64,000 nucleotides of DNA from G963663775 sp963664255 (GCA_963664255.1 OY760938.1:1240001-1304000), one strand, 5' to 3'. Positions 26,333 to 36,083 are shown, counted from the first letter of the stretch. Notes: a model not told the origin generated them from the letters alone. Numbers and translations: made by a program.

Positions 26333-27692
26333 GACTGTCCTGAATTTTGTGTTTCTGCTCCGAGTGGCAAGAAATAAAACGAGGGTTTAGCTGGCAAGTT
26401 GTTCCGCGAACAGCAGCTGCAGCTGTGCCAGCACCAAATCCCAGCTGCGCTGACGTTGTGTCCATTTTTTCTGGATTTTGTCCTGTGCGAGGCACAGCAT
26501 TTTCAGCAAACTTTGGTCGGTGGGAAATACTGCTTTTGTCTTGGTAACCTTGCGAAATTGGCGGTGCAGTCCTTCGATGCAGTTGGTGGTATAGATAATT
26601 TTTCGCACCTCTGGAGGGTAGTTGAAGAAAGTACTTAGGCAGTCCCAATTATTTTCCCAACTACGAATCGAGCTTGGGTATTTAGCACCCCATTTGTCTT
26701 TCATCGTCATTAGGTTATCCAGCGCAAGCTCTTCTGATACAGCACCATAAACGGTTTTCAGGTCTTGTACGAATTCTTTGATGTCTTTATAGCTGACATA
26801 TCGTGTGGAAGAACGAATTTGATGCACAATACAACGTTGAATCTGTGCCTTTGGGAATGCCGCACCAATCGCTTCTTTGAATCCAGTTAGTCCGTCTACA
26901 CAGAACATGCAAACCGTTTTCACACCACGGTTTTTCAGCTCATTCAGAACTGACATCCAGAACTTGCTGGATTCATTTGCGCCGACATAAATGCCCAAAA
27001 TCTCTTTGTATCCGTCTAAATTCATGCCTAAAACCACGTAAGCTGCCTTACTGACAACTGTTTTGTCTTCACGCACCTTGTAGTGAATCGCATCCATAAA
27101 AACAAACGGATACACCTCGTCTAATGGTCTGGACTGCCACTCTGTCACGAGTGGCAGCACTTTGTCTGTAATCCGGCTGACAAGCTCTGCGGACACCTCC
27201 ACGCCGTACAACTCCTGAATCTGGTCGTGGATATCACGAGTAGACATCCCAGCTGCATACAATCCCAAAACCTTTTCTTCCAAACCAGTGATATTTCGTT
27301 CGTGTTTTGTAATGATTTTCGGCTCATATTCACCGTTTCGATCCCGAGGGATCGAAAGCTCTACAGGTCCCAGTTCTGATTTCACGGTCTTCTTGGAATA
27401 CCCATTGCGGTGGTTATCTGTCTGCTTGGCAGATACATCGCTTTTGGCATAGCCGAGTTGTTCTTCCAGTTCGGCTTCCATCGCACCCTGCAGCACTTCC
27501 TTAAACATTTCCCGTAACAAATCCAGCACTTCGGTGGTACTGTTAGGGTTAGCTTCCCGAATGAGTTGTTTGACCACTTCTTTTGGTATCATAGACATAT
27601 AAAATGCTCCTTTGCAGTAAGTTTTAGATCTATTTCTATCCTTACCGCTTACGAGCATCTTTAAAACCAGAAACACAAAATTATTTATAGTC
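26333..27692 (-). mobile_element. IS256-family insertion sequence
   Basis: 1360 bp. Terminal inverted repeats of 25 bp share GACT at the tip and an inner AATTTTGTGTTTCTG. The flanking bases (ATTCTTGGA left, TCGTCCGT right) are not a direct repeat, so the expected 8-9-bp duplication is absent. It cuts the 3' end of the ATPase gene at 27685. Confidence 0.88.
26387..27598 (-). CDS. IS256-family transposase
   Basis: 403 aa from ATG 27598 (AAAGGAG upstream). Mutator/IS256 family: N-terminal FKEVLQGAMEAELEEQLGY, the DDE core with MDAIHYKVRED and FCVDGLTGFKEAI, the signature CIVHQIRSSTRYVSYKD, and the final Glu in NCIEGLHRQFRKVTK. Appears intact. Confidence 0.92.
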   Translation of the reverse strand: MSMIPKEVVKQLIREANPNSTTEVLDLLREMFKEVLQGAMEAELEEQLGYAKSDVSAKQTDNHRNGYSKKTVKSELGPVELSIPRDRNGEYEPKIITKHERNITGLEEKVLGLYAAGMSTRDIHDQIQELYGVEVSAELVSRITDKVLPLVTEWQSRPLDEVYPFVFMDAIHYKVREDKTVVSKAAYVVLGMNLDGYKEILGIYVGANESSKFWMSVLNELKNRGVKTVCMFCVDGLTGFKEAIGAAFPKAQIQRCIVHQIRSSTRYVSYKDIKEFVQDLKTVYGAVSEELALDNLMTMKDKWGAKYPSSIRSWENNWDCLSTFFNYPPEVRKIIYTTNCIEGLHRQFRKVTKTKAVFPTDQSLLKMLCLAQDKIQKKWTQRQRSWDLVLAQLQLLFAEQLAS

Positions 27693-28761
27693 TCGTCCGT
27701 TCGTATAATTCGTCAGCAGTATCTTCCCAATCAATTGTTACCTGAGGGTCTTGGTTTTTCTCCATGGCGGCACCCATCAAACGAAACGCCATATTTTCAG
27801 GGAGTTCGATATTGCAGATAGGGCTTACAAAACGACCAAGAATCTTCTTCCAATCATTATCAGTTTCGGGGAAGATATGTGTAATGTTGTGAGTGACCAA
27901 AATAAAGTAGAATGGGTCACTGCCGCTTAGGTCAGCTAGCTTTTGAAAACCAGTTAGCGTTCGCATATTATTTCTAAAATATTCAGTAAATTCATCCCAG
28001 ATAAAGACGAGAGCCTTTAGATTACTTTCTTTGATAATAGCCTTAATCCAATCAACTAAGCCATCAACATCGAGTGAAAGAGCCTTAAACTGACGTTCTT
28101 CAGCTACTTTCATAATTTTCCCCATAAGTTCCTGCAGACTCTCTCCGGTATAGCTATCAAGCTTGGCAATAATAGTATCAACATTGTCACCAGAGAAGAT
28201 ATCAGCATATTGGGTTGTAATCAAGGCATTAAAGTAAGTTTTATTTGCATCATCAGAAAGCCACTTTATTGATGATGCCTTCAGTGCACTCTGACCGAAT
28301 GTTCCAAAGCCGCGCTCCTTGAGTGAATTTGCAATGCTTTCCTGCATAGCAAATACAAGACTAGCATCATCTCGTATACTGGAAGAACCATAACGATGCA
28401 CAGTCAGAATTTGTTGTTCACTATTTTTTAATTGTTGGAATTGATTTAATAAGTCAATACTTAATTGGTCTGGGTATTTATCAAAATACTCACGAGTATC
28501 GTCATCTGAAGCGTCTAATAATTTTTTCAGAGTAAGCACGGCATGGGATTTACCGGTGCCGTAAGCACCTTCCACCCAGATAGAAACTTTTTGCTTTCTG
28601 GAAATAAAACTTACGGTATCTTTTACCAGTTTTATAAAAGTTTCATGTGGGTAATACTTCTTCCAAATGTCGGGGTTATTGTTTATAATAGCCTCATTAA
28701 CTTGAGGAAAGTATTCAGGGTCAATGTCAAAATAGTGACGATATTTTTCTAACATAGGCAT
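27685..28761 (-). CDS. BrxC/PglY-like P-loop ATPase, truncated by IS256
   Basis: 358 aa. Walker A EGAYGTGKSH (about 64-73) and Walker B LVFIWDEF (about 255). The N-terminal layout resembles BrxC/PglY-type ATPases, which usually exceed 1000 aa. The last codons and TAA lie inside the IS256 end (up to 27692), so the C-terminal part is lost. AAGGAGG precedes ATG 28761. It follows the 133-aa gene by 15 bp. In intact systems such ATPases act in phage defence; this copy is probably not functional. Confidence 0.75.
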   Translation of the reverse strand: MPMLEKYRHYFDIDPEYFPQVNEAIINNNPDIWKKYYPHETFIKLVKDTVSFISRKQKVSIWVEGAYGTGKSHAVLTLKKLLDASDDDTREYFDKYPDQLSIDLLNQFQQLKNSEQQILTVHRYGSSSIRDDASLVFAMQESIANSLKERGFGTFGQSALKASSIKWLSDDANKTYFNALITTQYADIFSGDNVDTIIAKLDSYTGESLQELMGKIMKVAEERQFKALSLDVDGLVDWIKAIIKESNLKALVFIWDEFTEYFRNNMRTLTGFQKLADLSGSDPFYFILVTHNITHIFPETDNDWKKILGRFVSPICNIELPENMAFRLMGAAMEKNQDPQVTIDWEDTADELYERTRL

Positions 28762-28776
28762 ATCGGTAAATCCTCC

Positions 28777-29178
28777 TTAAAATAGCTCCAATACATCCTG
28801 CGAGGATTTATCACTACGCAGTGTAATGTTGTCGAGGTCGAGGGTAAACGAGGCATTAATGAATTCGGGATAGTTAACGCTTAAACCGCTTAATAGCTTT
28901 TCCATAGTGCCTCTATCCAAACCAAAGATTTCAGTTGGACTTACACCATCACTATCAATATCGTGATTAAGTAGTCGGTTAAGTGTGAACTGGTAGTATT
29001 CACCGCATTCCTCAGCGAATTTGTAGAGTGAATATAAGACAACACGTGGGGCAGGGTTATGCCATGCCGTGCGGGTTAAGGATATAACCCGATTTTTTTC
29101 CTTTGTAGAATAACCCATGCCAACCTCGTTAAAAGGAAGCGCAGTTAATCTGCCAAAAGAGCTCCAAATATCATTCAC
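28777..29178 (-). CDS. Small conserved protein of the PAPS-reductase/ATPase locus
   Basis: 133 aa, GTG start at 29178. It contains YQFTLNRLLNHDIDSDGVSP and ASFTLDLDNITLRSDKSSQD, a compact mixed fold I do not recognise by name. It lies 30 bp after the PAPS-reductase-like gene and 15 bp before the ATPase, so all are likely co-transcribed. Probably a subunit or adaptor of the same system. Confidence 0.65.
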   Translation of the reverse strand: MNDIWSSFGRLTALPFNEVGMGYSTKEKNRVISLTRTAWHNPAPRVVLYSLYKFAEECGEYYQFTLNRLLNHDIDSDGVSPTEIFGLDRGTMEKLLSGLSVNYPEFINASFTLDLDNITLRSDKSSQDVLELF

Positions 29179-29208
29179 CCAGCTCTCTTTTGCTCCATCT
29201 GAAACTAA

Positions 29209-31098
29209 TCAGGATAAAGTATAGTCCTTATTATATGTCTCATACATATTCATACGCTTTACGTACCAATTGATTTGAGGCGTATGCGCAAGGTTTACCA
29301 GTAGAATCGCCCAGCTTATTAATTCATCTAACCCGATTCTATCGATTACACTGGCAGTGTTGCTGAAACCATTCTCATCTAATAATTCCGAGTCTCGTAA
29401 GAAGCGTTTGTAAAAGCTGTACATCTGAGAACCGAGAGAGTGCTTCTGGTCAAAATCATTCCTATAAGTAAAAAATTGGGTAAACCAATCGCGCTTAGGC
29501 GCATGGTGTGAATAGCAATTTAAACTTTTATTAGTGGACATTTTTAATCCTCCCTTGGGCATTTCCAACGATTTATACACCAAACATCCTTTATCCACCT
29601 TATGACAGTGGGAACAATGAACACATTCATCACCAATTTCGAATATTCCATTCTTCATGCTGATGCAGCCGTTATGGCAATCGGCTTCGCATTCCCTACA
29701 CATAATACAGCAAGTAGATTTACGAAAAACATTTTTTAAGAGTTTAACAAATAATGGATTCAACTTTGAAATACTACTTTCAAAGTACACATCATATCCG
29801 TTTGAAACCGCAAGTATCTTGAAAGAGTATTTTTGATTCCGGAAAACTACTTTATATGGAGATTCATTATTGAGGAGAACGCCTATGGTTTTTATCCATA
29901 TTTTCCAATCAGTTTTTGGATTTCGTATTTTGAGTATTTGATACTCTTTATCAGCCGCTTCAGAGTATCCCACATCTATGGAAATATCCCTGCCATTCTT
30001 TCGGGCTTTCCATCCTCCGTTGGCGATAAAGTCTTCAAGCGTGAGAGGGGAGGGAATGCTTTTTTGATAAAGTGCACGGATGGTGTCGATATATGTTTCG
30101 AATTCATTAGGATACCACACACGGCTCATATAATCATTTCGCTCGGCTGCTCTAGGACAGACGAGACAACCTGCTCGACGATTCCCTTTCTTATACGCCT
30201 CATTTAAGAATAAATTTTCACTGTAGATATATAAGTATAATTCAGCAGAGTTCCATTCTAAGATAGGGTTACAGCTATATTGCCCCTTATGTTTTTCGCC
30301 AAGGCTCACATAATCGTATTCACTTCGAGAAAGGCTTTCACTTGCGCGTATTCCGATAAATGCCATACCTGTAAAATCGGCTTTCCCTATTTTTTCTCGC
30401 AGAGCTATCACTTGTGGAGCCGTTTTATGGACGCTACAACACCATCGTGTAACTGTGGCTGGAGGTCCAAACTGTTTCCAAGTTTCAGCGGGAGATAGGT
30501 CGGATTTTGCCCGGATAAAATCAATACATTGCTTTTTACATTCTTGCTCTGTGAAGTCTACAGCACTATAAGTATCCGGAAACTCCATTCCGGTATCTCC
30601 AAAGAGCACCTTGAAAGCATTATGGGGCAACGCCTTTTGAACTATATCTAAGGTAGCAATACTATCCTTGCCACCGCTAAAAGCTACATAAAATACATCA
30701 ACCTTTTCTTTGTGCTGGATATAGGTATTGTAAACCTTCTTTATAGTCTCTTGCGCGAGAATCTCCAGAATAATTCGATTCTTTGCAACCATTGCAGGGA
30801 TATTAATGAATTGCAAAGGTGCTCCATTTGGCTCTGGCTCTTCCAAAATCACTATCTCAGGAGGAGTGTAAAGTGAACCACCTTTGGTTTGTGCCACCTT
30901 TCGGCCACGATACCAATAAGCGTTTGCCTCTGCCCACATAAATGGAGATGTGTCATCTTTTGCGTAATCCCAATGTTTATCAAAACCTAATATATCTAAT
31001 TCCTTATAATATACTGGCCTTGGTTCTTTGCTGAAAATAAGCGGCGAGCTATTTAGCAATAAGCCTCCTGTTTCATCATCCCACTCATATGCGTACAT
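29209..31098 (-). CDS. PAPS-reductase-like/4Fe-4S/DUF4007 protein of a defence-type locus
   Basis: 629 aa, three parts. A PP-loop PAPS-reductase domain has SGGKDS (141-146), WCCSVHK (about 219-225) and GCLVC (about 310-314). A ferredoxin-like region has Cys 463, 464, 467, 470, 474, 478 and 492, 495, 498, 505, enough for two 4Fe-4S clusters. The C-terminal DUF4007-like segment runs from about 535 to 629. AAAGGA precedes ATG 31098. PAPS-reductase proteins supply sulfur in Dnd phosphorothioation and define BREX type 4 (BrxP). Assignment to either is inference. Confidence 0.75.
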   Translation of the reverse strand: MYAYEWDDETGGLLLNSSPLIFSKEPRPVYYKELDILGFDKHWDYAKDDTSPFMWAEANAYWYRGRKVAQTKGGSLYTPPEIVILEEPEPNGAPLQFINIPAMVAKNRIILEILAQETIKKVYNTYIQHKEKVDVFYVAFSGGKDSIATLDIVQKALPHNAFKVLFGDTGMEFPDTYSAVDFTEQECKKQCIDFIRAKSDLSPAETWKQFGPPATVTRWCCSVHKTAPQVIALREKIGKADFTGMAFIGIRASESLSRSEYDYVSLGEKHKGQYSCNPILEWNSAELYLYIYSENLFLNEAYKKGNRRAGCLVCPRAAERNDYMSRVWYPNEFETYIDTIRALYQKSIPSPLTLEDFIANGGWKARKNGRDISIDVGYSEAADKEYQILKIRNPKTDWKIWIKTIGVLLNNESPYKVVFRNQKYSFKILAVSNGYDVYFESSISKLNPLFVKLLKNVFRKSTCCIMCRECEADCHNGCISMKNGIFEIGDECVHCSHCHKVDKGCLVYKSLEMPKGGLKMSTNKSLNCYSHHAPKRDWFTQFFTYRNDFDQKHSLGSQMYSFYKRFLRDSELLDENGFSNTASVIDRIGLDELISWAILLVNLAHTPQINWYVKRMNMYETYNKDYTLS

Positions 31099-31132
31099 AT
31101 ATTATCCTTTCTGCATCCGTTGTGCAGTAGCA

Positions 31133-32485
31133 TTAATAAGAAATTTGCTCGATATCTGTATATCGTCTCCGTGCGATAAATCCTCTGTCGCACAGATACT
31201 GCAAGGCAGTATCACGGTTTAGGGTAATAGCACTGCCTGCTAAAACATCAGTAATGAGGTCATTGAAATCGTCAATGCTGGCACTTCGCTTTACAATAGC
31301 GCCAACGCATGAATTGGCATTAAAACTTGTGTGCAATAATTTGAAATTTAAACTATAACTTGCCACGTAGTGTTCAAGTAAATAACTATTCCAAATGAAT
31401 CCTGCATCAGGGAACGAGCCAAAGTGACTGATTTCAGAAAGCGGAATATATGCCTCAGTACAGAAACGGTCAATGACCTCATCAGTCTCATTGATGTCAA
31501 ATCTAGCTAGTTCTTTTGATACAAATTCAGTTTGACTAATACGCAACGAATTATCATAGACAGCTTCAAAATAGATAGTGGTATCCAAAGATTGTTTTAA
31601 GTTGTTCAGTTCAACAAGCGTAAAATGTGGATGTTTTTTGCAATAATCAGCATATACATCATACATAGAAAGGCTTTTACCAGCTTCACTAATAATATTA
31701 CCATTAAATGAATAAGCTCCATTTAATTTATATCCGATTGCATCTCTCATGCCGATAAGTGAATACTGAGGCTGCCGCTCTAAAATTTGGGGATACTTAA
31801 CTTGGATTGCATCAAAAAGCTCGTTTCCAGCAATGAAATATTTATCATCAATCGCTTGATGAATCAACTCGCTGATATTAGAAAGTTCTGAATCATTGAT
31901 ATCAACTACATCAGGATGGAAGTATTCACCCTTTGCATTTCGTATAAATTCTTTATTAGCAGATAAAATAAAAACTATCTTATCATCGGGGATATGTGAT
32001 AAGGCACCACATAAGTCATCAGTTTGGATAACTGTATTGTGGGAAATCAGATAATCTCGAACCTCATCAGTCGGGTCTATCTGAACCTGGGTATTCACAG
32101 CTAAATAGCTTCTTCCAAAGAAGTATTTATCCTTATAAATATAAGATAAGTATGATTTCAGCATATCTGAATTATAGATGCACTCGCCGTGCAGTTGAGT
32201 CGAAAACTCTTGGAAAAGTGCATCGTAATAAATTGCTTGTCTACCATCAGCAAAACAGTCTGCAATATAGGAAAGCAGATATTCTTTCTTGCTGGGCGTA
32301 AGCATCGTCTCGGGTAGATATACAAAGTCCTGGTGTCTAAGCGTAATTTGCATCAAATATTTTCGGATGGTACTATCATCTTCTTGAAGCACAGTCCCGT
32401 ACATTTCTTTCCAGTAATGACGAAGCTTTTTTATTTCAAGTCCTGATTCTAATCGAAAACCTTTTTTGTATCGTGCAGCAAGCAA
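31133..32485 (-). CDS. Unknown protein of defence-type locus, 3' part after frameshift
   Basis: 450 aa, no recognised domain. There is no ribosome site at its nominal TTG start, and the frame stays open upstream (PPIAEPNADTFDLGLYREL) until it meets the 3' end of the gene at 32520. A 1-base change in the A6 run near 32545 would join both into one protein of about 695 aa. I read it as the C-terminal part of one gene broken by frameshift. It precedes the PAPS-reductase-like gene in the operon. Confidence 0.6.
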   Translation of the reverse strand: MLAARYKKGFRLESGLEIKKLRHYWKEMYGTVLQEDDSTIRKYLMQITLRHQDFVYLPETMLTPSKKEYLLSYIADCFADGRQAIYYDALFQEFSTQLHGECIYNSDMLKSYLSYIYKDKYFFGRSYLAVNTQVQIDPTDEVRDYLISHNTVIQTDDLCGALSHIPDDKIVFILSANKEFIRNAKGEYFHPDVVDINDSELSNISELIHQAIDDKYFIAGNELFDAIQVKYPQILERQPQYSLIGMRDAIGYKLNGAYSFNGNIISEAGKSLSMYDVYADYCKKHPHFTLVELNNLKQSLDTTIYFEAVYDNSLRISQTEFVSKELARFDINETDEVIDRFCTEAYIPLSEISHFGSFPDAGFIWNSYLLEHYVASYSLNFKLLHTSFNANSCVGAIVKRSASIDDFNDLITDVLAGSAITLNRDTALQYLCDRGFIARRRYTDIEQISY

Positions 32486-32519
32486 CTCTCTATAAAGACC
32501 TAAATCGAAAGTATCCGCA

Positions 32520-33224
32520 TTAGGCTCTGCAATGGGAGGATTTCCTTTTTTGTAAATATTGTAAGTATTTATTCATAGCAGCACGAAAGCGATTGTGTTG
32601 TTGAGCATTATATTCAATAAAATGTTTATCATTAAGTAACGCGTTAACCGTACTCTCGGCTTCTGCATAGTCGTTTGTAGAGTAGAGTTTTGTAGAAGTC
32701 AGTTGATGTTCTTCGGCAAATCTTTCTGCACTGCCTATCGCAGATACATAGCTACGGCAAGTAGTCACAGCCATGTTCTGACTTTCAGTAAGCCATGTGA
32801 AAAAAGTTGTGCTTCTCAAATTACCGGAAACACGTCTCTGAAGAGTATCTGCACCATCTGTAGCAAATGCTGGAGGTGGTTGCAAAGCTGTTCGATTATG
32901 CTCTATGCACTTTTCGTCGCATAGAGCTGATGAAGCCTCTTTAATAAAAATGTAATAGTAGTGAATAGCAGTGATTAGCTTCGTGAGATGATGCTTTCCT
33001 TGTTTAAATCTAAAAATTTTATTGGTTTCTACAGTTTTCTTTACTAAAGCGATAGTAGATAAGTCTGTTGTCTGAAGTAGTGGTTTCTTCAAAATTTGTG
33101 TTTTTAAGCAAAATGAATCTATTTCTGTATAATACAAATATAGTTGGGACAGCTGTGACAGCGGTATTTTACTGTTCAGCCACGCGAAGAATTGATTTTG
33201 TATTGAGCGACCAGCTTCGTTCAT
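32520..33224 (-). CDS. Unknown protein of defence-type locus, 5' part
   Basis: 234 aa, with GGAGG 6 nt before ATG 33224. Residues about 135-230 (FFTWLTESQNMAVTTCRSYV...AAMNKYLQYLQKR) resemble the helical SAM-like N-terminal domain of tyrosine recombinases or similar DNA-binding modules. The frame ends shortly after an A6 run, where the downstream frame takes over, so the gene looks frameshifted. First gene of the minus-strand locus. Confidence 0.6.
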   Translation of the reverse strand: MNEAGRSIQNQFFAWLNSKIPLSQLSQLYLYYTEIDSFCLKTQILKKPLLQTTDLSTIALVKKTVETNKIFRFKQGKHHLTKLITAIHYYYIFIKEASSALCDEKCIEHNRTALQPPPAFATDGADTLQRRVSGNLRSTTFFTWLTESQNMAVTTCRSYVSAIGSAERFAEEHQLTSTKLYSTNDYAEAESTVNALLNDKHFIEYNAQQHNRFRAAMNKYLQYLQKRKSSHCRA

Positions 33225-33522
33225 ATTGTGCCTCCGTTAGTCTGGAATTCCATACCCTATCGAGCATGAATTCAATTCCATATATACTTAAATCGTTCCA
33301 TTATAATATTTATTTACCATAAATTCAATATTTCCACTTGTTTTTGTAGTGAGAGTTTTGGTTATGTCGTATTGAAAAGCTTTCAGCGGCTCATTTGTCC
33401 AGAGAAACTATGGCGAACTATGTTGTGAAAAATTCAGAAAAAATATTCTTATTGGAATTTAATCGGTTCGAAAAATTGGAAATTGCGATAAATGCTGAAA
33501 AAATCGATTTTAAAAAGTATTA

Positions 33523-33653
33523 ATGCTGGGTTAATAATATGTTAAGCAACCCTGATTTTTGTTAATGCTAGGTTAATGATGTATTCATGCTAGGTTAATG
33601 AATTATTAAGCAAGGGCATTTCGTTGTTAATACTGTGTTCATGCCAGGTTAAT
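33523..33653. repeat. Four iteron-like direct repeats
   Basis: The 13-mer ATGCYRGGTTAAT occurs at 33523-33535, 33565-33577, 33587-33599 and 33641-33653, within an AT-rich non-coding kilobase (33225-34254). Partial copies (GTTAATACTG, TAATGCTAG) lie between. Same-orientation repeats are typical of replication iterons or integrase arm sites. The rest of this kilobase shows nothing else I can support. Confidence 0.7.
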
Positions 33654-34254
33654 GCTAGCAAAAAAGTAACATATCAAGAGAGTTCTTGGCTCAATGAAGA
33701 GTTTCCATTTTTGATAGTGCAATGGCAAGACATCTCTTTCAGAAATGACTGCGGCTTTTGAAAGAATATTAAGGATTTTAAGGCATTAAAGCGAAATATA
33801 TAACTTTCTGATGCCATACATCACAATAAAATAACTACAGGAAAAAGTGGGACAGCATACCGTGTTGGAACAAGCGCCGCGACAAGCTGCAAGAAGTGGT
33901 CTGCTCTGAAAAATGTAAAGCAGTAGCGGAGCATCATAGGAACGGAAATAAACTCCGTCTATCCACCTTGAAAACGATTTTATCCGGTACTTTTTAGGGA
34001 GGAATTCAAGAAGATTTTTCGGCAAGATATGCCGCTTTACTATTGAAGTTTAAAGCAAATCGGCATTTATTATATGATGAATTGCTACTATGGCTCTAAA
34101 ATTTCGACAAAAAGATTCTATTTCAAAAATCTGAGTGAAAATCTTGCAGATAGTCTCCTAAATAAAGCTGATTTCATTGACAAACAAGGATGGCAGCTCG
34201 ATAATATTTGTATACGATGGAGCTATAAAACGGGAGAAGAGAGGTGTATGTCAC

Positions 34255-34446
34255 ATGGAAGTAAGTACAAACGATTGGGATACTACGATGGGACTAACGG
34301 ACATTCAGATGGATGAGCTCTTTAAGCAGGCGGTTAGAGAAGAACTCAAAATGCGAAAGCAACTTGGGCTGCCGACGGCAAGGTTTGATAAAGAAACAGG
34401 CACTGCATACCTAGAGTGGCCAGATGGCACCAAGGAGCTGGTATGA
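34255..34446 (+). CDS. Small conserved hypothetical protein
   Basis: 63 aa from ATG 34255 (GAGAGG 9 nt upstream). It contains FKQAVREELKMRKQLGLPTA and YLEWPDGTKE, the pattern of a small helical mobile-element protein. No function known to me. It lies upstream of the Rep/integrase genes. Confidence 0.5.
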   Translation: MEVSTNDWDTTMGLTDIQMDELFKQAVREELKMRKQLGLPTARFDKETGTAYLEWPDGTKELV

Positions 34447-34572
34447 GACGGAATGCTCATTGCAACATAAACCGAATGCAAAGGTAGACCATACCCTATT
34501 GCGGCTGGAGACATAAAAATTAAAATAATAAATAAAATAATATTGTAAAATTAAATATTTCACATAAATATG

Positions 34573-34626
34573 AAAAAGAGAGTGCATTTGCAGTTGATAA
34601 AATTGCAAATGCACTCTCTTTTTTTA
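34573..34626 (+). terminator. Strong rho-independent terminator
   Basis: Stem of 16-17 bp (AGAGAGTGCATTTGC with its complement), about 10-nt loop, A-run before and T7 after. Bidirectional by sequence. The remaining gap 34627-35123 holds no supported gene except the possible 5' extension of the Rep gene. Confidence 0.85.
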
Positions 34627-35123
34627 TTGATAGAAATACTGCTTCAAAAAAACTGAAAAAAAAATTTTCGGTGGTGAAAAGTTGTTAAAATTCCCAATAA
34701 AAGAAAAAACCGCACTTTAGTGCAGTAAAAATGAAATATGTCGAGAAAAGAACTATAAAGTCAGCTTCTAAGTATCGTGATAATTTTTTGCCGCTTTTCA
34801 TATTATAAGAAACTAATAAAACACAAGGCTTCTTTTGCAGGTCACAACATTCAGAAGAGAAAAAAATAGTGAATCCTGTATACATTATATCCCGTTTTGA
34901 CGGAGAATGCAAGATTGAATAAATTTAAGGGGAATTTCTCCAAAAGAATATAAATTGAATTCATAGAAAGGGAAGATTTAAGATTCACACAGTTGTTTTT
35001 TGTCGTACTTTTGGGGTAAAAACACTTGCATTTCTAACTGTTTCGGAATGGAGGAATTCATCCCGACAGGAGGCTATCAAGGCACGATTCTATCCAGCAC
35101 AAATAGACACAGAGAGTGGAGAG

Positions 35124-35960
35124 GTGCTGAGGATGACGTTGTTCATCACCATGGATTGCCTACGCATCTTGAAAAAAATAAATATGGAGCAAACCGACTT
35201 TCCCATACTCAAGCAAGCATTGCGAATATATCTAACGGGCTCGGGACTGGACATTGCAGAGCTACTTGTGTGTAGGGTCGATTTCGCCAGGAATATTAAG
35301 CTACCCGATGAGGAGCGGGCTTTGATGATATCCATTTTGCAGAAAGCATCCATTAAAGCATTCTACGTGCGACGACATGAACGATATGAACGATATGAGA
35401 CGAGTATCTACTATAAAAGCAAGTCACGAACCATTCAGCTATATGATAAGCCGGCAGAGCGGCGTAGCAACAGGGCGCCAGTTATGACTTGGGAGCAGGG
35501 GGTACTCCGGTTCGAGTATCAGCTCAAGCTCGAACATCTGAAATACTTGGTCAGAAAAAATAAGAAGCAAACAGAGCATTCTGAGAGAATACGCGACAAC
35601 ATCTTCGGTCGACACTTCGATGATATTTTAAACTGGCCGGTTTATTGTGCACTTATCGGAGAGGCTCTGAAACATACATTCTACTATGGAGATTTTTGGA
35701 GTATAGACCGGGCAACGGTTCGATTAAACAAATCGGAACTTTCTCAGAGCATGAAAGTTCGCCTACGAACATTTTTGGTAGATATATCCAGGTCAGGTAT
35801 GGATAAGGCGTGCAAAAAGCGCAACTCGCAAACAGCCCAAAGCTACAGAAGGTTGTTGCAGGAGTTAAATATCAATCCGATTCTCATACCAAAAAATCAA
35901 AAGAAGAGCTTTCTGAAAAATCCATTTTCGGCTTTTGTTATGGAAAATGGATTTGGATGA
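35124..35960 (+). CDS. Rolling-circle-type replication protein (gene II/X-like), N-terminally incomplete
   Basis: 278 aa from GTG 35124. LLVCRVDFARNI, IYYKSKSRTIQLYDKPAE and LRFEYQLKLEHLKYL match phage/plasmid gene II/X-type Rep proteins. Coding similarity appears to continue upstream in frame (EAIKARFYPAQIDTESGEVL) to about 34985 without a credible start, so the N-terminus is lost or frameshifted. It would nick the element for rolling-circle replication; present activity is doubtful. Confidence 0.65.
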   Translation: MLRMTLFITMDCLRILKKINMEQTDFPILKQALRIYLTGSGLDIAELLVCRVDFARNIKLPDEERALMISILQKASIKAFYVRRHERYERYETSIYYKSKSRTIQLYDKPAERRSNRAPVMTWEQGVLRFEYQLKLEHLKYLVRKNKKQTEHSERIRDNIFGRHFDDILNWPVYCALIGEALKHTFYYGDFWSIDRATVRLNKSELSQSMKVRLRTFLVDISRSGMDKACKKRNSQTAQSYRRLLQELNINPILIPKNQKKSFLKNPFSAFVMENGFG

Positions 35961-36083
35961 GACCGATAATAAACAGGCACTCGATTTAAACGCACACATA
36001 TAAAACAGAAATAGGCGAGGGCAAGCACCAGTGGTGTAAGTCTTTATCAAAAATTCAACTTCTACATACTGAAGGAACATATT

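Noticed and set aside
32538..32550. Programmed -1 frameshift at the A6 run
   Set aside because: The register is CAA AAA AGG, not the A-AAA-AAG slippery pattern, and the needed shift is +1. A mutation or read error is simpler.
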